Numbered from the stretch's first letter, positions 40,371 through 48,531 are shown. The stretch is DNA of 64,000 bases from Nonomuraea montanisoli (GCF_013363975.1 NZ_JABWGN010000016.1:1-64000); one strand, 5' to 3'. Notes: generated by a model not told the origin, from the sequence alone. Program-made: numbers and translations.

Positions 40371-41780
40371 TTATGCTTCGGTGAAGCCTCGCGCGCGGCC
40401 GCCGGCCGACTCGCGGACCGCCGCCGCCACAGCACCCGCCACGTCCGGGTGGAAGACGCTCGGGATGATGTAGTTGGGACCCAGCTCCTCCGGCGTGACG
40501 ACGGCCGCCAGCGCCCCCGCGGCGGCCAGCAGCATCTGCATCGACACCTCCGTGGCCTGCGCGTCGAGCAGGCCACGGAAGACGCCCGGGAACGCCAGCA
40601 CGTTGTTGATCTGGTTGGGGTAGTCGGAGCGGCCCGTCGCCACCACGGCCGCGTGCTCGCGGGCGTCGTCGGGCGAGACCTCGGGCTCCGGGTTGGCCAG
40701 CGCGAAGACCACCGCGTCGCGCGCCATCGTGGCGATGTCGTCGCCCGTGAGGATGCCCGGCGCGGACACGCCCACGAACACGTCGGCGTCCTTGACCGCG
40801 CCGCGCAGGTCGCCGGAGTAGCCCTCGGCGTTGGTGTGCTCGGCGATCCACCGCAGCGACTCGTCGAGGTCGTCGCGCCCCTGGTGGACGGCGCCGAGGT
40901 AGTCGCACACCACGACGTTGCGGGCGCCCGCCGCGAGCAGCAGCCGCAGCACCGCGTTGCCGGCCGCGCCCGCGCCCGCCATGGTGATCTTGACGTCCTC
41001 GATGGACTTGCCCACCACGCGCAGCGCGTTGGTGAGCGCGGCGAGCACGCAGATGGCCGTGCCGTGCTGGTCGTCGTGGAAGACCGGGATGTCCAGCAGC
41101 TCGCGCAGCCGCCGCTCCACCTCGAAGCAGCGCGGCGCGGAGATGTCCTCCAGGTTGATGCCGCCGAAGCCGGGCGCGATGAGCTGCACCGCGCGGACGA
41201 TCTCGTCGACGTCCTGCGTGTCGAGGCAGATCGGCCAGGCGTCGATGCCGGCGAAGCGTTTGAACAGCGCCGCCTTGCCCTCCATGACCGGCAGCGCCGC
41301 CTCCGGGCCGATGTTGCCCAGGCCCAGCACCGCCGAGCCGTCGGTGACGACCGCGACCGTGTTGCGCTTGATGGTCAGCCGGCGCGCGTCCTCCTTGTTG
41401 CGGGCGATCGCCAGCGAGACCCGGGCCACGCCGGGCGTGTAGGCCATCGACAGCTCGTCGCGGTTGCGCAGCGGCACCTTCGACACCATCTCGATCTTGC
41501 CGCCGAGGTGCATGAGGAAGGTGCGGTCGGAGACCTTGTGGATGACGACGCCCTCGACCGCCTCGAGCTGGTCGACGATGGCCTGTGCGTGGTCGGTGTC
41601 GCGCGCCGCGCAGGTGACGTCGATGCGCAGCTTCTCGTGGCCCGCGTTGGTGACGTCGAGGGCGGTGACCACGCCGCCTGCCGACTCTACGGCGTGGGTG
41701 AGCTGGCTGACGGCCTTGCCGCCTGCCGGCACCTCCAGCCGCACAGTGATGGAGTACGACACACTCGGGACGGTCGCCAC
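40371..41780 (-). CDS. NAD-dependent malic enzyme with N-terminal ACT domain
   Basis: A 469-residue enzyme converting malate to pyruvate and CO2. Start GTG (VATVPSVSYSITVRLEV) lies eight bases after GAAGGAG. Residues 5-75 form an ACT-like regulatory domain. The catalytic domain has SMAYTPGVARV, TDGSAVLGLGNIGPEAALPVMEGKAALFKRFAGIDAWPI and GGINLEDISAPRCFEVE; the nucleotide-binding domain has MAGAGAAGNAVLRLLLAAGARNVVVCD, where an acidic residue after the last strand suits NAD. The final residues are GFTEA. It should act in the cytosol to balance TCA-cycle carbon; ACT fusion suggests allosteric control. Confidence 0.94.
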   Translation of the reverse strand: MATVPSVSYSITVRLEVPAGGKAVSQLTHAVESAGGVVTALDVTNAGHEKLRIDVTCAARDTDHAQAIVDQLEAVEGVVIHKVSDRTFLMHLGGKIEMVSKVPLRNRDELSMAYTPGVARVSLAIARNKEDARRLTIKRNTVAVVTDGSAVLGLGNIGPEAALPVMEGKAALFKRFAGIDAWPICLDTQDVDEIVRAVQLIAPGFGGINLEDISAPRCFEVERRLRELLDIPVFHDDQHGTAICVLAALTNALRVVGKSIEDVKITMAGAGAAGNAVLRLLLAAGARNVVVCDYLGAVHQGRDDLDESLRWIAEHTNAEGYSGDLRGAVKDADVFVGVSAPGILTGDDIATMARDAVVFALANPEPEVSPDDAREHAAVVATGRSDYPNQINNVLAFPGVFRGLLDAQATEVSMQMLLAAAGALAAVVTPEELGPNYIIPSVFHPDVAGAVAAAVRESAGGRARGFTEA

Positions 41781-41836
41781 GTCAATCGCTCCTTCGGGCC
41801 TGACCAAGAAGTTCTCCTATGGTAGGGGGAACCCGG

Positions 41837-42466
41837 TCAGGCCAGTGCCTCGGCCGCCGTGACGATGAGGTCCACGCACGCCGGCACCGGGATGCTCGTG
41901 CTGTCGACCACCAGGTGGTAGAGGCCCGGATCGGCCGGATCCACGCGGTAGAAGTGCCGCACGTACGCGGTGCGCGCGCGGTCGTTGCGCTCGATGAGCT
42001 TCAGGGCGTCGCGCTCCGGCATCTCGCTCAGCGTGGCCGTCTGGAGCACCCGCCGGCGCAGCGGCGCGTCGAGCCGCACGTGCAGCGCGCCGGGATGGTC
42101 GGCGAGCACGATCGCCCCGGCGCGGCCCAGGAAGACGCCGCCCTGGGCGCGGGCCGTCTCCACGAGCACCCGCTCGGTGCGCCGGACGAACTCCTCCGGC
42201 GCCAGCGGCATCGCTCCCGGCACGTACATGTCGACGCCGCCGAAGGTGACCGTGGGCAACCGCATCGCCCCGGCCAGCAGCCTGGCCAGGCCGTGCGCGG
42301 CCCGGTCGTCGTGGGCCAGCGCCTCCTCCAGGGTGCAGCCGAGCTCCTCGGCCACGGCGCCGGGGATCGCGCGGTCGACGAACGGCACGCCGAGGCATTC
42401 GGCCACGGCCGGGCCGATGTGGCCGCCGGCCGTGCCGTACGTCGCCGAGATGGTGACGACCCGCAC
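41837..42466 (-). CDS. Cytidylate kinase-like family protein
   Basis: A 209-residue protein starting at GTG. The N-terminus VVTISATYGTAGGHIGPAVAECLGVPFVDRAI is the family P-loop-like element; it lacks a strict GxxGxGKS, as is normal in this family. GGVFLGRAGAIVLADHPGALHVRLDAPLRRRV and the YHLVVDSTSIPVPACVDLIVTAAEAL ending match the cytidylate_kin2 domain. It is not the true CMP kinase; members are often found near regulatory genes and the substrate is unknown. It lies nine bases after the YbbN gene on the same strand. Confidence 0.86.
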   Translation of the reverse strand: MRVVTISATYGTAGGHIGPAVAECLGVPFVDRAIPGAVAEELGCTLEEALAHDDRAAHGLARLLAGAMRLPTVTFGGVDMYVPGAMPLAPEEFVRRTERVLVETARAQGGVFLGRAGAIVLADHPGALHVRLDAPLRRRVLQTATLSEMPERDALKLIERNDRARTAYVRHFYRVDPADPGLYHLVVDSTSIPVPACVDLIVTAAEALA

Positions 42467-42475
42467 ACCCCCAGG

Positions 42476-43411
42476 TTAGAACAGCGCGCTGGCCAGGGCC
42501 CTACGCGCTTTGGCCAGGGAAGGGTCCTCGGCCGGGAGCGTCTCGAACAGGCCCAGCAGATGACGCCGCGCCTTGTCGCGCTCGTCGCCGGAGGTGCGCT
42601 TGACCACCGCGACGACCCGCGCGAACGCCTCGTCCACCGAGCCCGACAGCATCTCCAGGTCGGCGGCGAGCAGGTGGGCGTCGATGTCGGCCGGGTCGGC
42701 CAGGCGCCGCTGCACGTCGGCCGGGTCGGCGTCGGCGGTGCGCTTGATCAGCCGCACGCCCGCCAGGCCCATCTTGGCGTCCTCGTCGGCGGGCACGCGG
42801 GCCAGCAGCCGCTCGTAGGCGGCCTCGGCCGCGTCGAGGTCGCCCTGGTCGATGGCCTGCTCGGCCGCCATCAGGTCGGGGTCGGCCGGCGGCGCCTCGG
42901 GCTCCGGCCCCTCACCGGCCGCGGGCGGCCTGGCGTCGGGGTTGGCCTGGTAGAACTGCTCGACCGCGCCCATCAGCTCGTCGAGCCAGCGGCGCACCTC
43001 CTGCTCGGGCAGCACCTGCTGGAAGCCGGTGACCGCCTGCCCCTGGAAGATGGCGAGCACGGTCGGCACCGCCTGCACGCGCAGCGCCTGGGCGATCTGC
43101 GGGCTGGCGTCCACGTTGACCTTGGCCAGGACGACCCGGCCGCCCAGCGACCCGACCACCTTCTCCAGCACGGGGCTGAGCTGGGCGCTGCCGGGAGCCC
43201 GCGGCGACCACAGGTCGAGCACGACGGGCACGGTCATCGAGCGGTCGATGACGTCGGTCGTGAAGGTCTCCTCGGTCACGTCGACGATCGAGGCCGAGGA
43301 CGCCGCCTGCGGGCCCGCCGCCTCACGCCGGGACTGGGCCTCAAGAGCCTGCTTGCGCGCGCCCAGGTCCACCGCTCCGTAGAGCGACCCGGGCCGAGAG
43401 AAGTCCGCCAT
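42476..43411 (-). CDS. Thioredoxin-fold/TPR co-chaperone (YbbN/CnoX-like) without CxxC
   Basis: A 311-residue protein starting MADFSRPGSLYGAVDLG. Residues about 55-150 form a thioredoxin domain: VPVVLDLWSPRAPGSAQLSPVLEKVV, then GRVVLAKVNVDASPQIAQALRVQAVPTVLAI with the cis-Pro. Where thioredoxin has WCGPC there is APGS, so the redox pair is absent. The C-terminal half carries tetratricopeptide-like repeats (LDAAEAAYERLLARVPAD). This matches the actinobacterial co-chaperone YbbN group, which holds unfolded proteins for chaperones. A redox role can be excluded here. Confidence 0.9.
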   Translation of the reverse strand: MADFSRPGSLYGAVDLGARKQALEAQSRREAAGPQAASSASIVDVTEETFTTDVIDRSMTVPVVLDLWSPRAPGSAQLSPVLEKVVGSLGGRVVLAKVNVDASPQIAQALRVQAVPTVLAIFQGQAVTGFQQVLPEQEVRRWLDELMGAVEQFYQANPDARPPAAGEGPEPEAPPADPDLMAAEQAIDQGDLDAAEAAYERLLARVPADEDAKMGLAGVRLIKRTADADPADVQRRLADPADIDAHLLAADLEMLSGSVDEAFARVVAVVKRTSGDERDKARRHLLGLFETLPAEDPSLAKARRALASALF

Positions 43412-43496
43412 GCTCCTCATCTTGCCGCATGCCACGGCGCGGGTACGCCAGCGAGGGCCGCGCTCCGCCGTGGGCCGAATCACTGGAGCTCCCGGC

Positions 43497-44009
43497 TCAC
43501 TCCCCGAAGTCGCCCGCCGCCACCCTCAGCGTCCGGAGCTGGTCGAACATCGTGTGCAGCTCCTCCTCCCCGTACATCGCCAGGCCGAAGTCGGCCGCCA
43601 TCAGGTCGGCCGTGGCGCGGCGCACGACGTCGCGCCCCTCGTCGGTGATCTCCGCCAGCACGCCGCGGCCGTCCTTGGGGTTGCGCATCCGGCTGACCAG
43701 CCCGGATCTCTCCAGCCGGTCCACGGTGTTCGTGACGCTGGTGGGGTGCACCATCAGCCGCTCGCCGATCTTCCACAGCGGGAGCGCGCCCGTCCTGCTG
43801 AAGGTCAGCAGCACCAGTGCCTCGTACCTCGCGAAGGTCAGGTCGTACGGCTTCAGGAGCGAGTCAAGCTGGGACAGGAGGATCTGATGCGCTCTCATGA
43901 TCGAGGTGACGGCGGCCATGGCGGATGAGGGCCCGAAGTGAACACGCCAGGTCTGCGCGGCGCGTTCGATGGGATCGAACGGCAGGTTGAGCGGCTTCGG
44001 CTGCGACAC
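43497..44009 (-). CDS. MarR-family transcriptional regulator
   Basis: A 170-residue winged-helix protein starting at GTG. Domain features are LKPYDLTFARYEALVLLTFSRTGALPLWKIGERLMVHPTSVTNTVDRLERSGLV followed by the wing RMRNPKDGRGVLAEITDEGRDVV. The N-terminal 40 residues supply dimerisation. It lies apart from the co-chaperone gene, and upstream is a 230-base gap to the membrane protein at 44240. The target is unknown. Several members of this subgroup respond to phenolic or oxidative signals, but no ligand Cys is evident. Confidence 0.92.
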   Translation of the reverse strand: MSQPKPLNLPFDPIERAAQTWRVHFGPSSAMAAVTSIMRAHQILLSQLDSLLKPYDLTFARYEALVLLTFSRTGALPLWKIGERLMVHPTSVTNTVDRLERSGLVSRMRNPKDGRGVLAEITDEGRDVVRRATADLMAADFGLAMYGEEELHTMFDQLRTLRVAAGDFGE

Positions 44010-44129
44010 AGCGCTACGGTAGCGCGCCGCTCGTCCCCTTTCGCCTGATTACTCTGAGCTATCGACTTCACCGCTTGGCCAAGAATCCGGACGTCAATCA
44101 TCACGCTCCGTTATGGTTCTCGCATCAAA

Positions 44130-44196
44130 CGGTGACGCGGACCCCAAGTCCATCGGCGGTGGGGACCTGCCGGACTGCTGACGTCCGCGTTCACCG
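44130..44196 (+). promoter_or_regulatory. Structured leader upstream of the 44240 membrane-protein gene
   Basis: CGGTGACGCGGAC (44130-44142) pairs with GTCCGCGTTCACCG (44183-44196) with a single bulge, enclosing two mutually exclusive inner pairings (AGTCC/GGACT, or CCCC/GGGG). The structure ends 43 bases before the GTG start. It could be a regulatory RNA or a terminator-like element; no known riboswitch consensus was recognised. Confidence 0.5.
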
Positions 44197-44239
44197 ACGG
44201 GGCACGGGGGGTGCTTGATGAACGTCAAGGGGAGATCGC

Positions 44240-45592
44240 GTGCGTGAGCACGCGGGCGTCACACGCGAGGAGTTGAAACAGAGCGCGGCGGTCACCGTGG
44301 CCGTGCTCATGGCGCTCGGCCTGGCCGCGGCCTGGAGCGTCCTGATTCCCGGCGTCGACGCGTGGGAGAACATCGTGGCCGCGGTCATCGGCTCGCTGCG
44401 GCTGACCGGGCCCGTGGCGGCGGGGTTCGCCGCGTGGGTGGCGCTGCGCAAGCGCAAATCGCTGCGCGGCCGCGCGATCGGCGCGTGGCGGGCGCTCAAG
44501 GCGCCGCTGGCCATCGTGGTGGTGGTGCTCGGGTCGTTCGCCGCGACCGTGCTGGTGCTGGCCGTCAAGACGGTCCTCACCGAGCAGGCCGGGCCGATCA
44601 GCCTGCCCGGGCTGGGCGTGGGCATGGCCGGACTGGCGCTGTACTCGGTGATCGGGTGGGTCGCGGGCTGGTTCGCGCCTTTCGCGATCACGCCGCCGCT
44701 GGCGGGGCTGGGCTGCTACCTGCTGTTCAGCCGGCTCGCCGACGGCGGGGGCTGGGCCGACCGGCTCGCGCCGGGCGCCGGCCGGCCGTACGACCTGTTC
44801 CAGGGGCTGAGCGGCGCGGCGTTCCTCGACCAGACGATCTGGCTGCTCGGCATCACGACGGCGCTGCTGCTCGGCTGGGCCGCGCTGGTGACCCGGCAGG
44901 CGGTGGTGCTGGCGTGCGCGCTGCTGGCGGTGCTCGCGGCCGGCACGGGGGTGGCGCGGCTGCTGGCCGCGCCCAAGCCGGCCGCCGCGCAGGACATCGC
45001 CTACTCCTGCCAGGAGTGGCCCATCACCGTCTGCCTCCACCCGGCCATGCGGGCCGGCCTGACCGAGCTGGGGACGGCCTTCACCAAGATCGCCTCCCGG
45101 CTGGCGGGCACCCCGGCGGCCTTCACGCGGGTGGAGCAGCGGCCGCTGGAGGACGAGCTGCGGCCGACACCCGGCCTCGCGCCCATCCACGTGCGCGACC
45201 TGTCGGCGGGGTTCGCCGACGAGGCGTCGTACGAGTACGTCGAGTCGCTGGCGGCCAAGTGCCCCGGCACCGCGGCCGACGGCTACCGGGAGATCGTGAT
45301 GGCGTGGCTGCGGGGCGAGCCGCTACCCGGCGGGCCGCTGCCGGAGCACGAGTACGCGGCGGCGTGGTTCTCCGGGCTGAGCGAGCACCAGCGGCGCGAG
45401 TGGCTGCGCATGTTCTTCAGCGACTTCCAGTCGTGCCGGCTGTCGAGCACCCACTTCGGCGGAGGGCCGGGCGAGAGCGGGCGGCGCCGCGCGGGCGCGG
45501 CCCGGGTGACCGCCACCGCGGGCTCGCCCCAGCAGGTGTATCCGGTCTATCCGGACGCGGGCGACGCGGCCGTGACCGACTGGAGACCATAG
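44240..45592 (+). CDS. Hypothetical multi-pass membrane protein with external C-terminal domain
   Basis: A 450-residue protein starting at GTG after AAGGGGAG. The first ~250 residues contain six hydrophobic segments with no transporter motif. The C-terminal ~200 residues are polar and external, starting AQDIAYSCQEWPITVCLHPAMRAGL. That Cys-containing motif and a later Cys pair (AAKCPG, FQSCRLSS) resemble actinobacterial ABC-associated membrane proteins of unknown role (DUF7224-like). I cannot assign a function. It is preceded by the structured leader and followed 53 bases later by the DUF4230 gene. Confidence 0.65.
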   Translation: MREHAGVTREELKQSAAVTVAVLMALGLAAAWSVLIPGVDAWENIVAAVIGSLRLTGPVAAGFAAWVALRKRKSLRGRAIGAWRALKAPLAIVVVVLGSFAATVLVLAVKTVLTEQAGPISLPGLGVGMAGLALYSVIGWVAGWFAPFAITPPLAGLGCYLLFSRLADGGGWADRLAPGAGRPYDLFQGLSGAAFLDQTIWLLGITTALLLGWAALVTRQAVVLACALLAVLAAGTGVARLLAAPKPAAAQDIAYSCQEWPITVCLHPAMRAGLTELGTAFTKIASRLAGTPAAFTRVEQRPLEDELRPTPGLAPIHVRDLSAGFADEASYEYVESLAAKCPGTAADGYREIVMAWLRGEPLPGGPLPEHEYAAAWFSGLSEHQRREWLRMFFSDFQSCRLSSTHFGGGPGESGRRRAGAARVTATAGSPQQVYPVYPDAGDAAVTDWRP

Positions 45593-45645
45593 ATTGTCAC
45601 CAAACGGCTGGCAATGGTGATCGACGTCCGGGTAGTCAACACCGT

Positions 45646-46317
45646 ATGACGACATCCCGTACGGCGCCCGCCGCGGTCTCACCAGGGCGGCGCCGCAGGT
45701 GGCGATACGTGGCCGGACTGCTGGTGCTCGTGGCCCTGCTCGTGGTCGGCGGCCGGCTGGCGTGGACGTGGCTGGACCCGACCGGCGAGCGGACGATCGA
45801 CCGCAGCCAGCCGGTCCTCCTCCAGTCCATCAAGGACCTCAGCCGCTTCGAGGCGGCGACCGGGAGCTTCCAGGTCGTCGTCGACCTGGAGAAGGACGCC
45901 AACTTCCTGCCCGACGCGGTCAAGGGCACCCGCACGCTGTTCGTCGGCGCGGGCGGCGTGGACGCGTACGTGGACTTCTCGGGCCTGGGGGCGAACGCCG
46001 TGACCGTGTCGCCGGACCGCACCCAGGTGACGGTCCGGCTGCCGCGCGCCCAGTTGGAGAAGCCCAACCTGGACAACAGCCGCTCGTACGTCTTCGCCCA
46101 GCAGCGCGGGCTGCTCGACCGGGTGCAGGACTTCCTGTCGTCCTCGCCGGGGGACCAGAGGGAGGTGTACGTGCTGGCCGAGAAGAAGATCGCCGAGGCG
46201 GCGGCCGCCAGCGACCTGCGGGCGCGGGCCGACGCCAACACCAAGGCCATGCTGGAGGGGCTGCTGAAGTCGCTCGGCTTCACGAAGGTCGTGGTGAAGT
46301 TCAGCGACGAGCCGTGA
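45646..46317 (+). CDS. DUF4230 family membrane protein
   Basis: A 223-residue protein with a basic N-terminus (PGRRRRWRYVAG), one transmembrane helix (about residues 22-44) and an external domain. Family segments are VLLQSIKDLSRFEAATGSFQVVVDLEKDANFLPDAVKGTRTLFVGAGGVDAYVDFSGL and ending AEAAAASDLRARADANTKAMLEGLLKSLGFTKVVVKF. DUF4230 proteins are widely distributed with no proven role. The gene follows the unknown membrane protein and may share its transcript. Direct repeats containing CCTAGGTAC lie just after the stop. Confidence 0.88.
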   Translation: MTTSRTAPAAVSPGRRRRWRYVAGLLVLVALLVVGGRLAWTWLDPTGERTIDRSQPVLLQSIKDLSRFEAATGSFQVVVDLEKDANFLPDAVKGTRTLFVGAGGVDAYVDFSGLGANAVTVSPDRTQVTVRLPRAQLEKPNLDNSRSYVFAQQRGLLDRVQDFLSSSPGDQREVYVLAEKKIAEAAAASDLRARADANTKAMLEGLLKSLGFTKVVVKFSDEP

Positions 46318-46359
46318 CCTAGGTACGTCGTAGGCATCACCTAGGTACCTCGCAGGCAC
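46316..46359. repeat. Imperfect direct repeat after the DUF4230 gene
   Basis: CCTAGGTACGTCGTAGGCA and CCTAGGTACCTCGCAGGCA lie about 23 bases apart immediately after the stop codon. Each copy begins with the AvrII-like palindrome CCTAGG. The function is unknown. Confidence 0.75.
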
Positions 46360-46465
46360 TCGGAGCGTCGATGTTTAGGGCATACGTCCGATGTGGCGGG
46401 GCGGGTCTTAGGACGAATCTTGAGAGTGCAGGAACCAAGCACCTCAAGAGTCTGGAGCGATTCGG

Positions 46466-46594
46466 ATGCACGCCGAACTCGAGTACCTCGTCATGCGGAA
46501 CCGCGCGGAGGAGCTGCGCCGCGCCGCCGCCCGCCACCGCCTGGCCCGCGAAGCGTCCGGCCGCCGGTCGTTCGTCGCCAAGCTCTTCTCGTGA
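46466..46594 (+). CDS. Small protein (42 residues), helical, basic
   Basis: Begins MHAELEYLVMRNRAEELRR and ends GRRSFVAKLFS. GGAG sits eight bases before the ATG. It has a single amphipathic helix rich in Ala, Arg and Glu, then a basic tail. Similar short MHAEL-type proteins are common in actinomycete genomes as orphan genes, but I know of no function. Codon use fits the host. It lies alone between the DUF4230 gene and the repeat copy B. Confidence 0.6.
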   Translation: MHAELEYLVMRNRAEELRRAAARHRLAREASGRRSFVAKLFS

Positions 46595-46597
46595 TTC

Positions 46598-46642
46598 TTC
46601 GTTACGGCACGGCGGGTTCTTGCTCTTTCGTTACGGCACGGC
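46598..46642 (+). repeat. 16-bp direct repeat at the edge of copy B
   Basis: TTCGTTACGGCACGGC occurs at 46598-46613 and 46627-46642. The second copy forms the left end of the 119-bp repeat, so part of the element's end is duplicated just outside it. Confidence 0.9.
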
Positions 46643-46749
46643 CAAGCCGGCCCCAGTCGCCGCACGGGGCTGAGGGCCTCCAGGGAGACGGCCTCTGACC
46701 GGATGGTGGCGGGCCGCCGCCACGGCGCCCTCTTGGCCGTGCCTTCCGT
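46631..46749 (+). repeat. 119-bp dispersed repeat, copy B, with terminal inverted repeats
   Basis: Aligns without gaps to copy A at 40239-40357 (minus strand), 105/119 identical. Near the ends, GGCACGGCCAAG (46635-46646) and CTTGGCCGTGCC (46732-46743) are perfect 12-bp inverted repeats. An inner GCCCC/GGGGC hairpin is present. It lies in the convergent gap before the thiolase gene. Short CCATGCCTTCC-like direct repeats follow it. Confidence 0.92.
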
Positions 46750-46821
46750 CAAAAGCGTGACCATGCCTTCCCTGAAGGCCCTGACCATGCCGTCCGGCGA
46801 ATGCCGGAGAGAGCCTGGTCC

Positions 46822-48024
46822 CTATCCTTGGATCTCGTTCTGGCTCGGGACCCTGATGATCAGGGCGTCGCCCTGGCCGCCTCCGCCGCACAGGCCCGCG
46901 GCGCCCAGGCCGCCGCCGCGGCGGCGCAGCTCGTGGGCGAGCGTGAGCACGATGCGCGCGCCCGAGGCGCCGATCGGGTGGCCGAGCGCGATGCCGCCCC
47001 CGTTGACGTTGACCTTGTCCAGCGGCAGGCCCAGCTCCTTGGCCGACTGGTGGACCACGCTGGCGAACGCCTCGTTGATCTCGACCAGGTCGAGGTCGTC
47101 GGCCGTGAGGTTCTGCTTGCCCAGGGCCTGCTTGATGGCGTTGGCCGGCTGCGACTGGAGCGAGGCGTCCGGCCCGGCCACGTTGCCGTGACGGCCGATC
47201 TCCGCCAGCCACGGCAGGCCCAGCTCCTCGGCCTTGGCGCGGGACATGACGACCACCGCGCACGCGCCGTCGGAGATCTGCGAGGACGAGCCGGCCGTGA
47301 TCGTGCCGTCGGCCGCGAAGGCCGGGCGCAGCTTGGCCAGCGTCTCCGCCGTGGTGTCGCCGCGCACGCCCTCGTCGTCCTTGACCACCAGCGGCTCGCC
47401 GCGCCGCTGCGGCACCTCCACCGGCACGATCTCGTCCTCGAAGACGCCGTTCTTGACGGCCGCGGCGGCGAGCTGGTGGGAGCGGGCCGACAGGGCGTCC
47501 TGCTCCTGGCGGCCGATGCCGAGGCGGGCGTTGTGCCGCTCGGTCGACTCGCCCATCGCGCACTGGTCGAACGCGCAGAACAGGCCGTCGTGGGCCATCG
47601 AGTCGACGATCCCGGCGCCGCCGTACTTGACGCCCTTGCGCAGGTCCGGCAGCAGGTGCGGCGCGTTGCTCATCGACTCCATGCCGCCCGCCACGACGAT
47701 GTCGAACTCGCCCGCGCGGATGAGCTGGTCGGCCAGCGCGATCGCGTCGAGGCCGGACAGGCAGACCTTGTTGATGGTGATCGACGGGACGGTCATGGGG
47801 ATGCCGGCCTTGACGGCTGCCTGGCGGGAGGGGATCTGGCCCGCGCCCGCCTGGAGCACCTGGCCCATGATCACGTACTCGACGGCCTCGGGCGCCACGC
47901 CGGCCCGCTCCAGCGCCGCCTTGATGGCGATGCCGCCCAGCTCCACGGCGGGAAGCCCGGACAGCGCCCCCAGCAGCCTGCCGATCGGGGTGCGCGCTCC
48001 GGCGACGATGACGGAACCAGACAT
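46822..48024 (-). CDS. Acetyl-CoA C-acetyltransferase (thiolase)
   Basis: A 400-residue biosynthetic-type thiolase joining two acetyl-CoA to acetoacetyl-CoA, or working in beta-oxidation in reverse. Catalytic residues are Cys88 (ITINKVCLSGLDAIA), His349 (GGGIALGHPIGASGAR) and Cys379 (LCGGGGQGDALI); the usual NEAFA motif is present in VEINEAFASV. Start MSGSVIVAGARTPIGR follows the ribosome site GGAGG. It is divergent from methylmalonyl-CoA epimerase, which fits propionyl-/acetyl-CoA metabolism. Length is standard. Confidence 0.95.
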   Translation of the reverse strand: MSGSVIVAGARTPIGRLLGALSGLPAVELGGIAIKAALERAGVAPEAVEYVIMGQVLQAGAGQIPSRQAAVKAGIPMTVPSITINKVCLSGLDAIALADQLIRAGEFDIVVAGGMESMSNAPHLLPDLRKGVKYGGAGIVDSMAHDGLFCAFDQCAMGESTERHNARLGIGRQEQDALSARSHQLAAAAVKNGVFEDEIVPVEVPQRRGEPLVVKDDEGVRGDTTAETLAKLRPAFAADGTITAGSSSQISDGACAVVVMSRAKAEELGLPWLAEIGRHGNVAGPDASLQSQPANAIKQALGKQNLTADDLDLVEINEAFASVVHQSAKELGLPLDKVNVNGGGIALGHPIGASGARIVLTLAHELRRRGGGLGAAGLCGGGGQGDALIIRVPSQNEIQG

Positions 48025-48108
48025 GGCGGTGGCCTCCTGTGCGGGCGAGGGGTTCTTTGACACCATACCCACGGGTAGAGGCTCGACGGCTATGGAGGCT
48101 GACCACAC

Positions 48109-48531
48109 ATGTTCATGCGGATCGACCACATCGGGATCGCCTGTCACGACCTGGAGGAGAAGATCGCGTTCTTCTCGGAGACGTTCGAGCTGACCGTGGT
48201 CGCGCGGGAGGTCAACGAGGAGCAGGGCGTCAAGGAGGCGATGCTCCACATCGCCGACGGCGAGGGCGGCGGCTCCTACATCCAGTTGCTCGAACCGCTG
48301 TCCCCCGACTCCCCGGTCGGCAAGTTCCTCGCCAAGCGGGGCGAGGGTGTGCACCATGTGGCGTTCGGGGTTGCTGATGTCGCTGAGGCGATCGATAGGA
48401 TCGGCGGAAAAGGCGTACGTGTCCTGGACGAGCGCCCGCGGCATGGGTCGATGGGCTCGCAGATCGCGTTTCTGCATCCGAAGGACGTGGGAGGAATGCT
48501 GACGGAGCTGGTCCAGGCGACCAGGTCGTAA
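48109..48531 (+). CDS. mce: Methylmalonyl-CoA epimerase
   Basis: A 140-residue VOC-fold enzyme that interconverts (2S)- and (2R)-methylmalonyl-CoA, linking propionyl-CoA to succinyl-CoA. Features are RIDHIGIACHDLEEKIAFFSETF (metal His in DHIG), the glutamate in IQLLEPLSPDSPVGKFLAKRGEGVHHVAFGV (metal His in GVHHVAF) and IAFLHPKDVGGMLTELVQ (C-terminal metal/base Glu). ATG 48109 and 48115 are both usable; GGAGG is upstream. The gap to the divergent thiolase gene is 84 bases. Actinobacteria use this step to feed polyketide extender units. Confidence 0.94.
   Translation: MFMRIDHIGIACHDLEEKIAFFSETFELTVVAREVNEEQGVKEAMLHIADGEGGGSYIQLLEPLSPDSPVGKFLAKRGEGVHHVAFGVADVAEAIDRIGGKGVRVLDERPRHGSMGSQIAFLHPKDVGGMLTELVQATRS

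Noticed and set aside
44130..44196. A c-di-AMP (ydaO) or other known riboswitch
   Set aside because: I could not match conserved core sequences of a known class. Only the stem-loop structure is supported.
46631..46749. Full insertion sequence
   Set aside because: No transposase frame or clear target duplication; at most a non-autonomous element.
46703..47191. A 162-codon frame starting inside repeat copy B (MVAGRRHGALL)
   Set aside because: It runs antisense through the thiolase gene. The related frame in copy A stops after 34 codons, so coding is not conserved.
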